Origin: Micromonospora sp. WMMD961
GTDB taxonomy: Bacteria > Actinomycetota > Actinomycetes > Mycobacteriales > Micromonosporaceae
Assembly (NCBI RefSeq): GCF_029626145.1
Contig: NZ_JARUBJ010000002.1
Span: 4,437,501 to 4,501,500 of the forward strand
Length of the DNA: 64,000 nt
Direction of reading: 5' to 3'
Of this stretch, positions 24,086 through 33,965 are shown one piece after another. The notes below the pieces were generated by a model. That model was not told the DNA's origin. It ran no database searches and saw nothing but the letters and a program-made list of their open reading frames with translations. The translations under genes were made by a program, and so were the position numbers. Numbering within the stretch: position 1 is the first letter of the stretch; each line of letters begins with the position of its first letter.

Positions 24086-25021
24086 TCAGTTCGCCTCCCT
24101 GAGCCGACGACGGAGATAGACGGCCAGCAGCGCGATGATGAGGACGACCATCACGTTGCCGAGCGCGGCGGCGTAGCCGTAGTTGCCGTAGCGGAACGCC
24201 TCCTCGTAGGCGAAGAGCATCGGCAGCATCGTCTTGCCGCCGGGCCCGCCGGCGGTCAGCACGTAGACCAGACCGAACGAGTTGAAGTTCCAGATGAAGT
24301 CCAGCGAGGTGATCGCCACGATCACCGGTGCCAGGGCGGGCAGCGTGACGTGCCGGAACCGGTGCCAGGTGCTGGCCCCGTCCACAGCTGCCGCCTCGTG
24401 CAGCTCACGACCCACCCCCTGCAGACCGGCGAGCAGGACGACGGTGGTCTGCGGCATGCCCGCCCAGACCCCGACGATGATCACCGCGGGCAGTGCGGTG
24501 CTGAAGTCGCCGAGCCAGTTGGTGCGCAGCCCGTCGGCGCCGACGCGGTGGAAGAACTCGTTGATCAGGCCGGCGTCGGGGTGGTAGACGAGCTTCCAGA
24601 GGATGCCGACCACGACCGGCGGCATCGCCCACGGCACGACGGCCAGGACCCTGGCCACCCCGCGGAACCGCAACTGCTGGTTGAGCAGCAGGGCCAACCC
24701 GAGGGCGAGCAGGAACTGCAGGACTGTCACCCCGACCGCCCAGAGCAGGCCGATCTTGAACGAGTTCCAGAACAGCTCGTCGCCGAGCAGTTCGCGGTAG
24801 TTGGCGAGGCCGGTGAAGCTGACCTCGACGTTGCGCCCGGCCCGGGCGTCGGTGAAGCCGAGATAGATGCCGCGCAGCAGTGGAAACACCGACAGCACCA
24901 GGATCGGCAGCAGTGACGGCAGGAGCAGCAGGTAGATGGTGGTGCGATCGGACCGGAACCGGTTCGGCCGGCGGGCCGGCTCGGCCCGCTCGACGTCCGG
25001 CCGTTCGGTCAGGGTGGTCAT
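24086..25021 (-). CDS. ABC sugar importer permease (MalF type)
   Basis: 311 residues. A cytoplasmic tail of about 28 residues precedes six predicted membrane helices. FTDARAGRNVEVSFTGLANY is the loop typical of MalF/UgpA-like permeases, and the EAA coupling region GRELHEAAAVDGASTWHRF is present. ATG at 25021 overlaps the LacI stop (ATGA), tying transport to the regulator's transcript. It pairs with the MalG-type permease downstream. Confidence 0.92.
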   Translation of the reverse strand: MTTLTERPDVERAEPARRPNRFRSDRTTIYLLLLPSLLPILVLSVFPLLRGIYLGFTDARAGRNVEVSFTGLANYRELLGDELFWNSFKIGLLWAVGVTVLQFLLALGLALLLNQQLRFRGVARVLAVVPWAMPPVVVGILWKLVYHPDAGLINEFFHRVGADGLRTNWLGDFSTALPAVIIVGVWAGMPQTTVVLLAGLQGVGRELHEAAAVDGASTWHRFRHVTLPALAPVIVAITSLDFIWNFNSFGLVYVLTAGGPGGKTMLPMLFAYEEAFRYGNYGYAAALGNVMVVLIIALLAVYLRRRLREAN

Positions 25022-26118
25022 GCGGTCACCCCTTCGCTGGACGGGTGGGTGGTCGGTGGGGCGCCCGGCGCGGCGGAGCGTGGTGCCGGCAGCGTCGCGG
25101 CGCTGGACGCCCGGACGGTGAGGCTCGGCGGCACCTGCTCGCGACGGGGCGGCAGGGTCGCGTCGGCCATGCGCTGCAAAAGCAGTTCGGCGGCGCGGCG
25201 ACCTCGCTCGGCCGAACCGAGCGAGACGCTGGAGAGCTGGGGGAACATCATCCGGGCCAGTTCGGTGTCGTCCATGCCGACCACGGCCACGTCCTGCGGT
25301 ACGCGGCGACCGGCAGCCAGCAGCGCGTGCAGCGCACCGACCGCGATCAGGTCGTTGGCGCAGACCAGGGCGTCCGGGTCGGTGCGGGCGAGAAGGCGTT
25401 CGGTGGCCGCCCGGCCGGCCGCGTACTGGAAGTCGCCGACCTCGACCAGCTCCTCGTCGAGCGCGATGCCGTGTCGGGCCACCGCGGCCCGGAATCCGGC
25501 GTCGCGCGCGGCACCCGGGACGGTGTCGAGCGGACCGTTGACGAAGCCGATGCGACGTCGGCCGGTGGCGACGAGATGCTCCACGGCCAGCGCCACGCCC
25601 TGCCGAGAGTCGGTACGCACGTTGTCGATCGGAGCGTCCGCGCCGAGCTGTCCGACGACCACCACCGGCACCGGGCTGTCCACCAGCGCGGTCAGGTGGT
25701 CGTCGGTGACGCGGATCGGCGAGACGATCATCCCGTCCACGTAGCGGTTGGCCAGCCGCCGCAGCAGGGCGGTCTCGTTGTCGATCCGCCCGCCGGTGGC
25801 GTGCACCAGCAGTTGCCGCCCGGACGACGCGACCACGGCCTCGATGGCGCGCATCATCTCGACGTACACCGGGTTGCCGATGTCCTCGACGGCGAGCGCG
25901 ATCAGGCCGGTGCGCTGCGACTGCAGCGAACGGGCGATCGCGTTGGGCACGTAGCCCACCTCGGCCGCCGCCTCGCGGACCTTGCGGACCGTCTCGGGGC
26001 TGCCGCCGACGCCGTTGAGCACCCGCGAGGCGGACGCGATGGACACGCCGGCGCGGGCGGCGACGGTGTGCACCGTGGGCCGGCCGTCAGCCGGTTCCTG
26101 TAAACGTTTACGACCCAC
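25018..26118 (-). CDS. LacI-family regulator of the ten-gene locus
   Basis: 366 residues. The N-terminal helix-turn-helix VHTVAARAGVSIASASRVLNG (within residues 14-36) includes the LacI hinge region ARSLQSQRTG, followed by a periplasmic-binding-like effector domain (VDGMIVSPIRV, PDALVCANDLIAVG, VVGMDDTELARMM). GTG at 26118 is chosen because GGAGG lies eight bases upstream; longer starts would pass through operators and have no such site. Three GTAAACGTTTAC-like boxes lie at its 5' end, one inside codons 2-6. It carries a rare TTA codon there. It most likely represses itself and the nine genes downstream. Confidence 0.9.
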   Translation of the reverse strand: MGRKRLQEPADGRPTVHTVAARAGVSIASASRVLNGVGGSPETVRKVREAAAEVGYVPNAIARSLQSQRTGLIALAVEDIGNPVYVEMMRAIEAVVASSGRQLLVHATGGRIDNETALLRRLANRYVDGMIVSPIRVTDDHLTALVDSPVPVVVVGQLGADAPIDNVRTDSRQGVALAVEHLVATGRRRIGFVNGPLDTVPGAARDAGFRAAVARHGIALDEELVEVGDFQYAAGRAATERLLARTDPDALVCANDLIAVGALHALLAAGRRVPQDVAVVGMDDTELARMMFPQLSSVSLGSAERGRRAAELLLQRMADATLPPRREQVPPSLTVRASSAATLPAPRSAAPGAPPTTHPSSEGVTA

Positions 26119-26210
26119 GTCCGGCACCTCCACCCGATAGCTGTAAACGTTTCCGGGAGTCTGCTCCGCGAATGCCGGAGAGGTCAACCCCCCGTTACGA
26201 AAACGTTTCC
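26100..26210. promoter_or_regulatory. three LacI-type operators and promoter of the ten-gene locus
   Basis: GTAAACGTTTAC (26100-26111, perfect palindrome), GTAAACGTTTCC (26143-26154) and GAAAACGTTTCC (26199-26210) share the AAACGTTT core bound by LacI/GalR proteins. Centres are 43 and 56 bases apart. On the minus strand TTGACC at 26182-26187 with CAGACT at 26158-26163 (18-base spacer) is a plausible promoter, placing one box upstream of it, one near the start site, and one within the coding sequence. Confidence 0.7.
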
Positions 26211-26240
26211 AACCCCACCCGCCGCCCTGCCCGCGGATAC

Positions 26241-26297
26241 CGGTGATCAAGAGGTTTGCGTCCCGACACACCGGACGGGATGACGCAAACCTCTTGA

Positions 26298-26303
<6 letters not shown>
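26241..26303. terminator. 22-bp perfect inverted repeat, likely bidirectional terminator
   Basis: Arms 26241-26262 and 26282-26303 are perfect 22-base complements (core GATCAAGAGGTTTGCGTC) around a 19-base loop that can itself pair (CCCG/CGGG). The TGA stop of the ABC-F gene (26298-26300) lies inside the right arm. It separates the ABC-F gene from the LacI operon promoter. From memory, hairpins of this sequence type recur in Micromonospora genomes, so it may be a dispersed intergenic repeat. Confidence 0.7.
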
Positions 26304-27947
<1,644 letters not shown>

Positions 27948-28200
27948 GGGGAACCTCGGAGAACGATGATCCGGGGCCGCGCACGGGCACCCGGCGGGAG
28001 CAGGGCATGACGACGAGGGCCGCGGCGACGGCGGCGTGATCACACGCCTGTCGGCGGCCGGTCCGGGTGCTCACCCGGAGATGTCGTCGTCACCTGCCAC
28101 GCCTGCTCCGATCTCCGGCAACTCGGGCGCAAGAATAACTCGCCGGCCGGGGGCAGCCTCCGCTGCCGTCGTTCCCGCCGACGTGCTCGACCGACCGCTC
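27948..28200 (-). promoter_or_regulatory. ABC-F leader region with hairpins
   Basis: This 253-base gap shows no clear gene. It contains a tight hairpin TCCGGGTG-CT-CACCCGGA (28062-28079) and GGCGTG-ATCA-CACGCC (28033-28048), both upstream of the ABC-F start. Antibiotic-resistance ABC-F genes are often controlled by leader attenuation, so this is a candidate attenuator; no leader peptide is convincingly seen. Confidence 0.35.
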
Positions 28201-28941
28201 TCAGCCGGTCGCCACCAGCCGGGCGATCGTCGCCGGCTCGGCCAGGTGCGGGAAGTGGCTGCCGGGCAGCAGGGTCACCTCAACCTCCGGCAGGGCCCCG
28301 GTCAGCCAGGCCAGGTAGCGGGCCGGCGGCTCGGACGAGGTCACCCAGCGGTAGGGGATCGCCCGCTCGCCGATGGATCGCAGATCGCGGTGCCGCGCGG
28401 CGGCGATCTCCTCGTCAGATCCTCGCAGGATCTCGCCCCAGTAACCGAGCAACAGATCCGGCCGGGGATCGGTGGCGGTCGTCACGATCTCACGCGCCTC
28501 GGCCGGCAACGACTCGATGCCCATCCCGGCCAGCATGCCGTCCCACACCCGCCGCCAGTCCGGGCCACGCAGTGTCGGCTCGGACTGGCGTACGGCAGCA
28601 CCGAATGGGCCGGGCAGCAGGATCTGGTCCAGGTTCACCACGCCACGGACCGGGTAGCGGGCCGCGTACGTGGTGGCGACCACCGCGCCCACCGAGTGCC
28701 CCACCACGACCGGCTCGGCGAGACCCGCCTCGGTCACCTGGTCGTGCACGACCTCGGCGACCTCGGCCATCCGGTACGAGGCTCTCCTCGGTGAATCGCC
28801 GTGACCGGGCAGGTCGAGAGCGAGCACCTGCCGGGCCGGATCGATCACCGCAAGCGCACGCCGGACCGGATCCCACTGTCGCCGGTCGAACGTGAGGCCG
28901 TGCAGCAGCACCAACGGTGGGCGGTGCTCGTCGTCATTCAT
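28201..28941 (-). CDS. alpha/beta hydrolase
   Basis: 246 residues. The alpha/beta-hydrolase fold is shown by LVLLHGLTFDRRQW (oxyanion HG), LDLPGHGDS, the nucleophile elbow VVGHSVGAV (Ser about residue 94), and a C-terminal LLPGSHFPHL with the catalytic His. The enzyme is cytoplasmic and of unknown substrate, probably an ester or related bond. ATG at 28941. It is divergent from the tannase-family esterase; a 25-base palindrome lies between the two genes, so they may be co-regulated. Confidence 0.85.
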   Translation of the reverse strand: MNDDEHRPPLVLLHGLTFDRRQWDPVRRALAVIDPARQVLALDLPGHGDSPRRASYRMAEVAEVVHDQVTEAGLAEPVVVGHSVGAVVATTYAARYPVRGVVNLDQILLPGPFGAAVRQSEPTLRGPDWRRVWDGMLAGMGIESLPAEAREIVTTATDPRPDLLLGYWGEILRGSDEEIAAARHRDLRSIGERAIPYRWVTSSEPPARYLAWLTGALPEVEVTLLPGSHFPHLAEPATIARLVATG

Positions 28942-29030
28942 CTCCGCGCCTTTCCTGCGTCCCGGTCTCGCGGTACCGCCCGAAGGTGAGGTGGCGGCGA
29001 AAGGAAGAGCGGCTCCATACGGCCAGGGTT

Positions 29031-29055
29031 CACCCCAGGGAGTCTCCCTGGGGTG
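29031..29055. promoter_or_regulatory. palindromic operator CCAGGG-N5-CCCTGG (copy 1)
   Basis: A perfect palindrome with two 12-base arms and one central base, beginning CACCCCAGGGAG; the core CCAGGG-AGTCT-CCCTGG spans 29035-29051. It lies between the divergent alpha/beta-hydrolase and tannase-family genes, 32 bases before the latter's ATG. Two more copies of the same core occur at 37476 and 37545. Confidence 0.6.
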
Positions 29056-29086
29056 AGAATCGTCGGCCCGGGCGAGGGTGACAGGC

Positions 29087-30679
29087 ATGAGAAGACGACT
29101 GATCATGTTGATGGCGGCTGCCGTACCGCTGTCGGCCGTACTGCTGCCGATGGCCGCCGACGCGGGCGACAGCGGCACGGTTTCCGCGACGAGGTGTGCG
29201 GCCGTGCCGGTCGCCCCGCCCGCTGGCGCCAAGGTCGAGTCGGTCACGGCGGTCGCGCACGCAGGCGGAACCGTCACGTTCCCCGCCGTACCCCCGCTCG
29301 ACGCACCGCCGCCGATCACCGATGTGCCTGCCTGGTGCGACATCACTGTCACCCTGGCCCACCCCGGTGCCGACGACCACGTCCAGGTCAAGATCTCGCT
29401 ACCGCAGGATGCGCGACGGTGGACCGGTCGGTTCCAGGCCACCGGGGGCAGCGCCTACCTCGCCGGTGACTTCGGCGCCCCGCTGGTGAGCGCGGTGAAG
29501 AACGGCTATGTCGCCGCCGCCACCGACGCCGGTATCGGCCAGAATCCGGCCGACGTCAGCGGCTGGGCGCTCACCCCGGCCGGCACTGTCAACAAACCTC
29601 TGCTGAAGAACTTCGCCTCCCGCTCGCTGCACGACATGGCCGTCGTCGGCAAGGACGTCGCCAAGAGGTTCTACGGCACCCCGGTGCGCTACGCGTACTG
29701 GAACGGTTGCTCGACCGGCGGCCGCCAGGGCTACCTGGAGGCCCAGGACCACCCCAACGACTTCCAGGGCATCCTGGCCGACGCGCCGGCGGTCAACTGG
29801 GACCGGTTCGCGGTCGCGACGCTGTGGCCGCAGGTCGTCTTCAACGAGGAAAAGGTCCAGCCCACCCAGTGTGAGCTTGAGGCGTTCAACACCGCGGCGA
29901 CCAAGGCCTGCGACACTCTCGACGGGGTCGCCGACGGCATCATCGACAACCCGCAGGACTGCCACTGGGACGCCCGGCGGCTGATCGGCACCACTGTCGT
30001 CTGCGAGGGCAAGGAGATCACGATCTCCGCCGCCACCGCCGACGCGGTCCGCAAGATCTGGGCCGGACCGGTCTCCCCCACCGGTGAGAAGCTCTGGTAC
30101 GGCCCGAACAAGGGCGCGACCTTCGACTGGTTGGCGAAAGCGGGCGAGCCGTTCACCGTCGCCGACACCTGGGTCAAGTACTTCGTGCAGCGGGATCCCT
30201 CGTTCGACACCACGAAGCTGACCTACCAGCGGTTCGCGCAGATTTTCCGGGAGTCCCAGCAGCGCTACAACGACGTCATCGGCACCGACGATCCCGACCT
30301 GTCCGCGTTCGCCCGGGCCGGCGGGAAGCTGCTCAGCTGGCACGGCCAGGCCGATCAACTGGTGCCCACCCAGGGCACCGTCGACTACCGCGAGCGGGTC
30401 AACCGGGTGTCCGGCGGCAACCGCCGGGTCGACGACTTCTACCGGCTGTTCCTGCTGCCCGGCGTGGCCCACTGCGGCGGCGGCCCCGGCCCCCAGCCGA
30501 CCGGTGAGCTGGACGCACTGGTCAACTGGGTGGAGAAGGGCCAGGCTCCGGCCACCCTCGCCACGTCGAGCGCCGACGGCAGCGTCACCCGCAACGCCTG
30601 TCGGTACCCGCAGGTGGCCCGCTTCACGGGTCACGGCGACCCGAAGGCGGCGGCGAACTACCGCTGCGTCACCGCCTGA
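29087..30679 (+). CDS. secreted tannase/feruloyl esterase family protein
   Basis: 530 residues. A signal peptide covers about residues 1-27 (MLMAAAVPLSAVLLPMAADA). The alpha/beta-hydrolase nucleophile is Ser209 in YWNGCSTGGRQG; Asp is in SWHGQADQLVPTQG and His in GVAHCGGGPG. CDTLDGVADGIIDNPQDC is the calcium-binding loop bracketed by cysteines seen in this family. Such enzymes cleave gallate or ferulate esters of plant material outside the cell. ATG at 29087 is preferred over a GTG nine bases upstream. A strong terminator follows. Confidence 0.9.
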   Translation: MRRRLIMLMAAAVPLSAVLLPMAADAGDSGTVSATRCAAVPVAPPAGAKVESVTAVAHAGGTVTFPAVPPLDAPPPITDVPAWCDITVTLAHPGADDHVQVKISLPQDARRWTGRFQATGGSAYLAGDFGAPLVSAVKNGYVAAATDAGIGQNPADVSGWALTPAGTVNKPLLKNFASRSLHDMAVVGKDVAKRFYGTPVRYAYWNGCSTGGRQGYLEAQDHPNDFQGILADAPAVNWDRFAVATLWPQVVFNEEKVQPTQCELEAFNTAATKACDTLDGVADGIIDNPQDCHWDARRLIGTTVVCEGKEITISAATADAVRKIWAGPVSPTGEKLWYGPNKGATFDWLAKAGEPFTVADTWVKYFVQRDPSFDTTKLTYQRFAQIFRESQQRYNDVIGTDDPDLSAFARAGGKLLSWHGQADQLVPTQGTVDYRERVNRVSGGNRRVDDFYRLFLLPGVAHCGGGPGPQPTGELDALVNWVEKGQAPATLATSSADGSVTRNACRYPQVARFTGHGDPKAAANYRCVTA

Positions 30680-30693
30680 GCACAGCTGAGGTC

Positions 30694-30725
30694 GGCGGCC
30701 CGGAGCGATCGCGCTCCGGGCCGCC
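30694..30725. terminator. bidirectional terminator between tannase-family and TetR genes
   Basis: A perfect 14-bp stem (GGCGGCCCGGAGCG at 30694-30707, complement 30712-30725) with an ATCG loop lies between the convergent stops at 30679 and 30739. Confidence 0.85.
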
Positions 30726-30738
30726 GCCGACCGGGCCG

Positions 30739-31344
30739 TCAGGCGGTGCGGGCGCTCGCTTGCAGGCGTTCGATGGTGAGGTCGAGGGCGGCCTCGAGGT
30801 GATCGATCTTCCCGGTGGAGAGCAGCAGCAGTACGCCCCCCTGGATGCCGGCCAGCAGCGCCGCCGAGGCGCGCTCGGCGTCCACGTCCGGGGCGATGTC
30901 CCCGGTCGCCTGCATCTGTCGGATGCCCTCGGTGATCGCCGCCTGCCAGCGCCACATGAGCCCGGTCACGATCGCCTGCGCGCCGGGCGCCCGCCGGCCG
31001 GTCTGACCGAGCAGACCGTTGAGCGGGCACTTCACCCCCTGCGCGAGGTAACGCTCGATGAGCCGGTCGCGCCACGCCAGCCAGGCCGGCCAGGACGTCA
31101 GGTTGCTCAGCATCGGCTCCTGGTCGGTGAGCACCTGGTCGGCCTCGTGCTGGGCCACCGCGAGCAGCAATTCCTCCTTGCCGTCGGGGAAGTAGTGGAA
31201 GAGCTGGCCCTTGCTGGTGCCGGTCTGAGCCATCACGTCCTCAAGGCGCACGTCGTCGACGCCGCGCTCGCGGATCTCGGCGGCCGCGCCAGCCACGATC
31301 CGCGCGCGGGTCGCTGCGCCCTTGCGGGTCAACAGGCGTGTCAT
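30739..31344 (-). CDS. TetR-family regulator
   Basis: 201 residues. The N-terminal TetR helix-turn-helix covers about residues 10-55 (RARIVAGAAAEIRERGVDDV, MAQTGTSKGQLFHYF). The C-terminal domain includes a Cys in GVKCPLNGLLGQ, a pattern common in TetR_C_6/AcrR-like members. ATG at 31344. It is divergent from the aldo/keto reductase gene, with a TGGAC-N6-GTCCA palindrome between them, and most likely represses itself and the reductase set. Confidence 0.9.
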   Translation of the reverse strand: MTRLLTRKGAATRARIVAGAAAEIRERGVDDVRLEDVMAQTGTSKGQLFHYFPDGKEELLLAVAQHEADQVLTDQEPMLSNLTSWPAWLAWRDRLIERYLAQGVKCPLNGLLGQTGRRAPGAQAIVTGLMWRWQAAITEGIRQMQATGDIAPDVDAERASAALLAGIQGGVLLLLSTGKIDHLEAALDLTIERLQASARTA

Positions 31345-31366
31345 GGCACCACCTTAGCCCAAGCTT

Positions 31367-31382
31367 TGGACTTGCGGGTCCA
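31367..31382. promoter_or_regulatory. candidate TetR operator TGGAC-N6-GTCCA
   Basis: A perfect 5-bp-arm palindrome in the 108-base gap between the TetR and aldo/keto reductase genes, 22 bases upstream of the TetR start codon, where TetR proteins usually bind. Confidence 0.55.
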
Positions 31383-31452
31383 TTTTTGTCGAGCAAAAGT
31401 CGGCAACGCGCGGCCCGCTGCGGGCCGACACCACGATCGGGAGGGCACCACG

Positions 31453-32556
31453 ATGAACCACTACTACCTGCTCGGGCGGTCCGGTCTGCGGGTGAGCCGG
31501 CTGGCGTTGGGCACGATGAACTTCGGCGTCGACGGTTTCCACGCCGCGTACGGCAAGACCGAGGAGGAGGCCGAGCCGATCTTCCGCCGGTATCTGGAGG
31601 CGGGCGGGAACTTCATCGACACGGCGGACTTCTACACCGCCGGGGAGAGCGAGAAGATCCTGGGCCGCCTGATCGACCAGGCCGGCGTCCGCGAGCGGCT
31701 CGTGCTCACCACCAAGGCCACCAACACCGTCGACCCGAGCGACCCGAACGCCAGCGGCAACGGACGCAAGCACGTCATGCGGGCCGTCGAGGCGTCGCTG
31801 CGCCGGCTCGGCACCGACTACATCGACCTGTACCTGCTGCACACCTGGGACCGGATCACGCCGGTCGAGGAGGTCGTGCACACCCTCGACGACCTGGTGC
31901 GCTCCGGCAAGATCCGGTACGCCGGGCTCTCCGACGTGCCGGCCTGGTACGCGGCCCGGGCGCAGAGCTACGCCGAGGCGCACGGTCTGGCCCCGATGAT
32001 CAATCTGCAGCTGCCGTACTCCCTGGTCATGCGGGACATCGAGGCGGAGTACGTGGCGATGGCCCAGACCCTGGGCTTGGGCATCACGGCGTTCAGCCCG
32101 ATCGGCGGCGGCCTGCTCAGCGGCAAGTACCGACGCACCAGCGAGGGCCTGAGCGGGACCGGACGGTTGACCACCCCCAACGCCGCGGGTCGGGAGATCA
32201 GCCCCAACGACTGGAAGGTCATCGAGGCGCTGGAGGACGTGGCCGCCGACCTGGGTCGCAGCATGGCGCAGGTCGCGATCAACTGGGTGGTCACCCAGCC
32301 CGCCGTCGGCTCGGTGATCATCGGGGCGAGCAGCGCCGAGCAGGTCGGCGGCAACTTCGAGGCGCTCGACTTCGAGATCCCGGCCGACGCCCGTCGCCGG
32401 CTCGACGAGGCCAGCGCCCCGAACCTCGGGCTGCCGTACGGCATGTTCACCCCGCAGTACCAGTCCTGGGTGGTGAGCCCCGGCCTCGGCATCGGTGACA
32501 AGCCGGCCGGCTACGCCCCGCCGGTGCTCAACGCCGCCACCCAGCCCACCAAGTGA
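31453..32556 (+). CDS. aldo/keto reductase
   Basis: 367 residues. The AKR barrel has FIDTADFYTAGESE with catalytic Asp and Tyr, LVLTTKAT (Lys), YIDLYLLHTWD (His), and an NADP-binding C-terminus VIIGASSAEQVGGN. It resembles YajO/PhyB-like reductases of the AKR11-13 groups. ATG at 31453 follows CGGGAGGG. It heads a run of AKR, SnoaL-like and quinone oxidoreductase genes, likely under the divergent TetR, suggesting detoxification or turnover of a carbonyl compound. Confidence 0.9.
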   Translation: MNHYYLLGRSGLRVSRLALGTMNFGVDGFHAAYGKTEEEAEPIFRRYLEAGGNFIDTADFYTAGESEKILGRLIDQAGVRERLVLTTKATNTVDPSDPNASGNGRKHVMRAVEASLRRLGTDYIDLYLLHTWDRITPVEEVVHTLDDLVRSGKIRYAGLSDVPAWYAARAQSYAEAHGLAPMINLQLPYSLVMRDIEAEYVAMAQTLGLGITAFSPIGGGLLSGKYRRTSEGLSGTGRLTTPNAAGREISPNDWKVIEALEDVAADLGRSMAQVAINWVVTQPAVGSVIIGASSAEQVGGNFEALDFEIPADARRRLDEASAPNLGLPYGMFTPQYQSWVVSPGLGIGDKPAGYAPPVLNAATQPTK

Positions 32557-32567
32557 AGGGACCCGAC

Positions 32568-32945
32568 ATGGCACAGGGCAACGACACCCTGGTTCGTGAG
32601 TTCGTCGAGGCGTTCAACACCAAGGACGCGGACCGCCTCGTTCCCTACCTGCACCCCGAGGTCGTGTTCCACGCGTACGGCGACCAGCCGGTGCACGGTC
32701 GGGACGCGGTCGTGGAGGTGTGGCGTGGCGTCTTCGGGACGTTCGCGGAGATCCGTTTCGCGACCGTGCACCAGGCGGTCGACGGCGACGTCGTGATCGC
32801 CGAACAGGTCCACGGTCTCGGCCTGCCGGGCCGACCGGTCGCCCCGGTGATGAACATGGCGATCTACGAGATCCGGGACGGCAAGATCGCCGCCTGGCGT
32901 GACTACACCAACCCGGAGTACGCCCAGAAGCTCGTCACCGGCTGA
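32568..32945 (+). CDS. SnoaL-like / NTF2-fold protein
   Basis: 125 residues with the NTF2-like cone fold pattern: VREFVEAFNTKDADRLVPYLHPEVVFH, HGRDAVVEVWRGVF, and IYEIRDGKIAAWRDYTNP at the end. These small proteins include limonene-epoxide hydrolase and polyketide cyclases, but many are of unknown role. ATG at 32568 follows AAGGG; a GTG at 32553 overlapping the AKR stop is less likely. It lies 11 bases after the AKR gene, so it is probably cotranscribed. Confidence 0.85.
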   Translation: MAQGNDTLVREFVEAFNTKDADRLVPYLHPEVVFHAYGDQPVHGRDAVVEVWRGVFGTFAEIRFATVHQAVDGDVVIAEQVHGLGLPGRPVAPVMNMAIYEIRDGKIAAWRDYTNPEYAQKLVTG

Positions 32946-32955
32946 CCCGCCCGCG

Positions 32956-32999
32956 GGCCCGCGGCCACGAACCCGTAGCCGGGGTCGTGGCCGCGGGCC
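32956..32999 (+). terminator. hairpin between SnoaL-like and quinone oxidoreductase genes
   Basis: A perfect 15-bp stem (32956-32970 with 32985-32999, beginning GGCCCGCGGCC) around a 14-base partly pairing loop, 10 bases after the SnoaL-like stop. Confidence 0.75.
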
Positions 33000-33032
33000 G
33001 TCCTTCTGCCGCAAACCCCCATGGAGGAAGAC

Positions 33033-33950
33033 ATGCACGCCATCCGAATGCACGAGTACGGCGGACCGGAGGTGCTCCGCTACGAGGAGGCACCGGTGCC
33101 CGTCCCCGGACCTGGCGAGGTCCTGATCAAGGTCGCCGGTACGTCGTTCAACCCGGCGGACGCCGTCATCCGAGCCGGAGTCCTGCACCACTCCCATCCC
33201 GTCCGGATGCCGCACATCCCTGGCACCGACGTCGCCGGCACGATCGTCGAACTCGGCCCGGGTGTCACCAGCCACGCGGTCGGCGACCGGGTCATCGCGG
33301 CCCTGCCGCGACCGGCGGACGGCGCCACCGGGGAGTTCACCCTCGCTCCGGCGGCGACTGTGGTTCCCGCGCCGACGCGCATCCCGCTCGCCGACGCCGC
33401 CGCCCTTCCGATCGCCGGGCTCACCGCCTGGCAGGGCATCCACGACCACCTGCGGGTCCGGCCCGGCCAGCGCATCCTGGTCAACGGCGCGGGCGGTGGC
33501 GTCGGTCGGTTGGCCGTGCAGTTCGCCAAGCTGGCTGGGGCCACCGTCGTGGGCGTGGCAGGTCCGGCCAGCATCACGGCAGCCCAGTCGGCCGGTCCCG
33601 ACCAGATCCTGGACTACACGGTCGACCGGCTGACCGAGCCGGTCGACGCGGTGTTCAACACGGCACCCGTCGACGGGTCCGGCTTGAGTCGGCTCGTCGC
33701 CCTCGTTCAGCCGGGGGGCCGTCTGGTCTCGATCACCTCGTCCCCGGCGACGGACCGCCGCCACGCGGTGCGCGCGATGGTCATGACCGTCCGCTGGGAT
33801 CCCGCCCACCTCAACGAGATCGCCCGCCGGGTGGATGCCGACGGGATCTCACCGGGCGTCAGCGAGCGCCTCCCGATGACCGAGATCGTCGAGGTGCACC
33901 GCCGCCACGCCGCCGGCCGCCTGTCGGGCAAGGTCGTGCTCAGTCACTAG
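33033..33950 (+). CDS. zinc-independent quinone oxidoreductase-like MDR protein
   Basis: 305 residues. The N-terminal GroES-like part has EYGGPEVLRYEEAPVPVPGPGEV and GTDVAGTIVELGPGV; the Rossmann part has VNGAGGGVGRLAVQFAKLAG. It lacks zinc-ligand cysteines, so it is of the NADPH:quinone reductase group. ATG at 33033 is chosen because GGAGGA precedes it; an ATG at 33021 contains that site. It follows the SnoaL-like gene after a hairpin and may still share the TetR-controlled function of reducing reactive carbonyls or quinones. Confidence 0.88.
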   Translation: MHAIRMHEYGGPEVLRYEEAPVPVPGPGEVLIKVAGTSFNPADAVIRAGVLHHSHPVRMPHIPGTDVAGTIVELGPGVTSHAVGDRVIAALPRPADGATGEFTLAPAATVVPAPTRIPLADAAALPIAGLTAWQGIHDHLRVRPGQRILVNGAGGGVGRLAVQFAKLAGATVVGVAGPASITAAQSAGPDQILDYTVDRLTEPVDAVFNTAPVDGSGLSRLVALVQPGGRLVSITSSPATDRRHAVRAMVMTVRWDPAHLNEIARRVDADGISPGVSERLPMTEIVEVHRRHAAGRLSGKVVLSH

Positions 33951-33965
33951 GTGAGCGGCCTGCGG

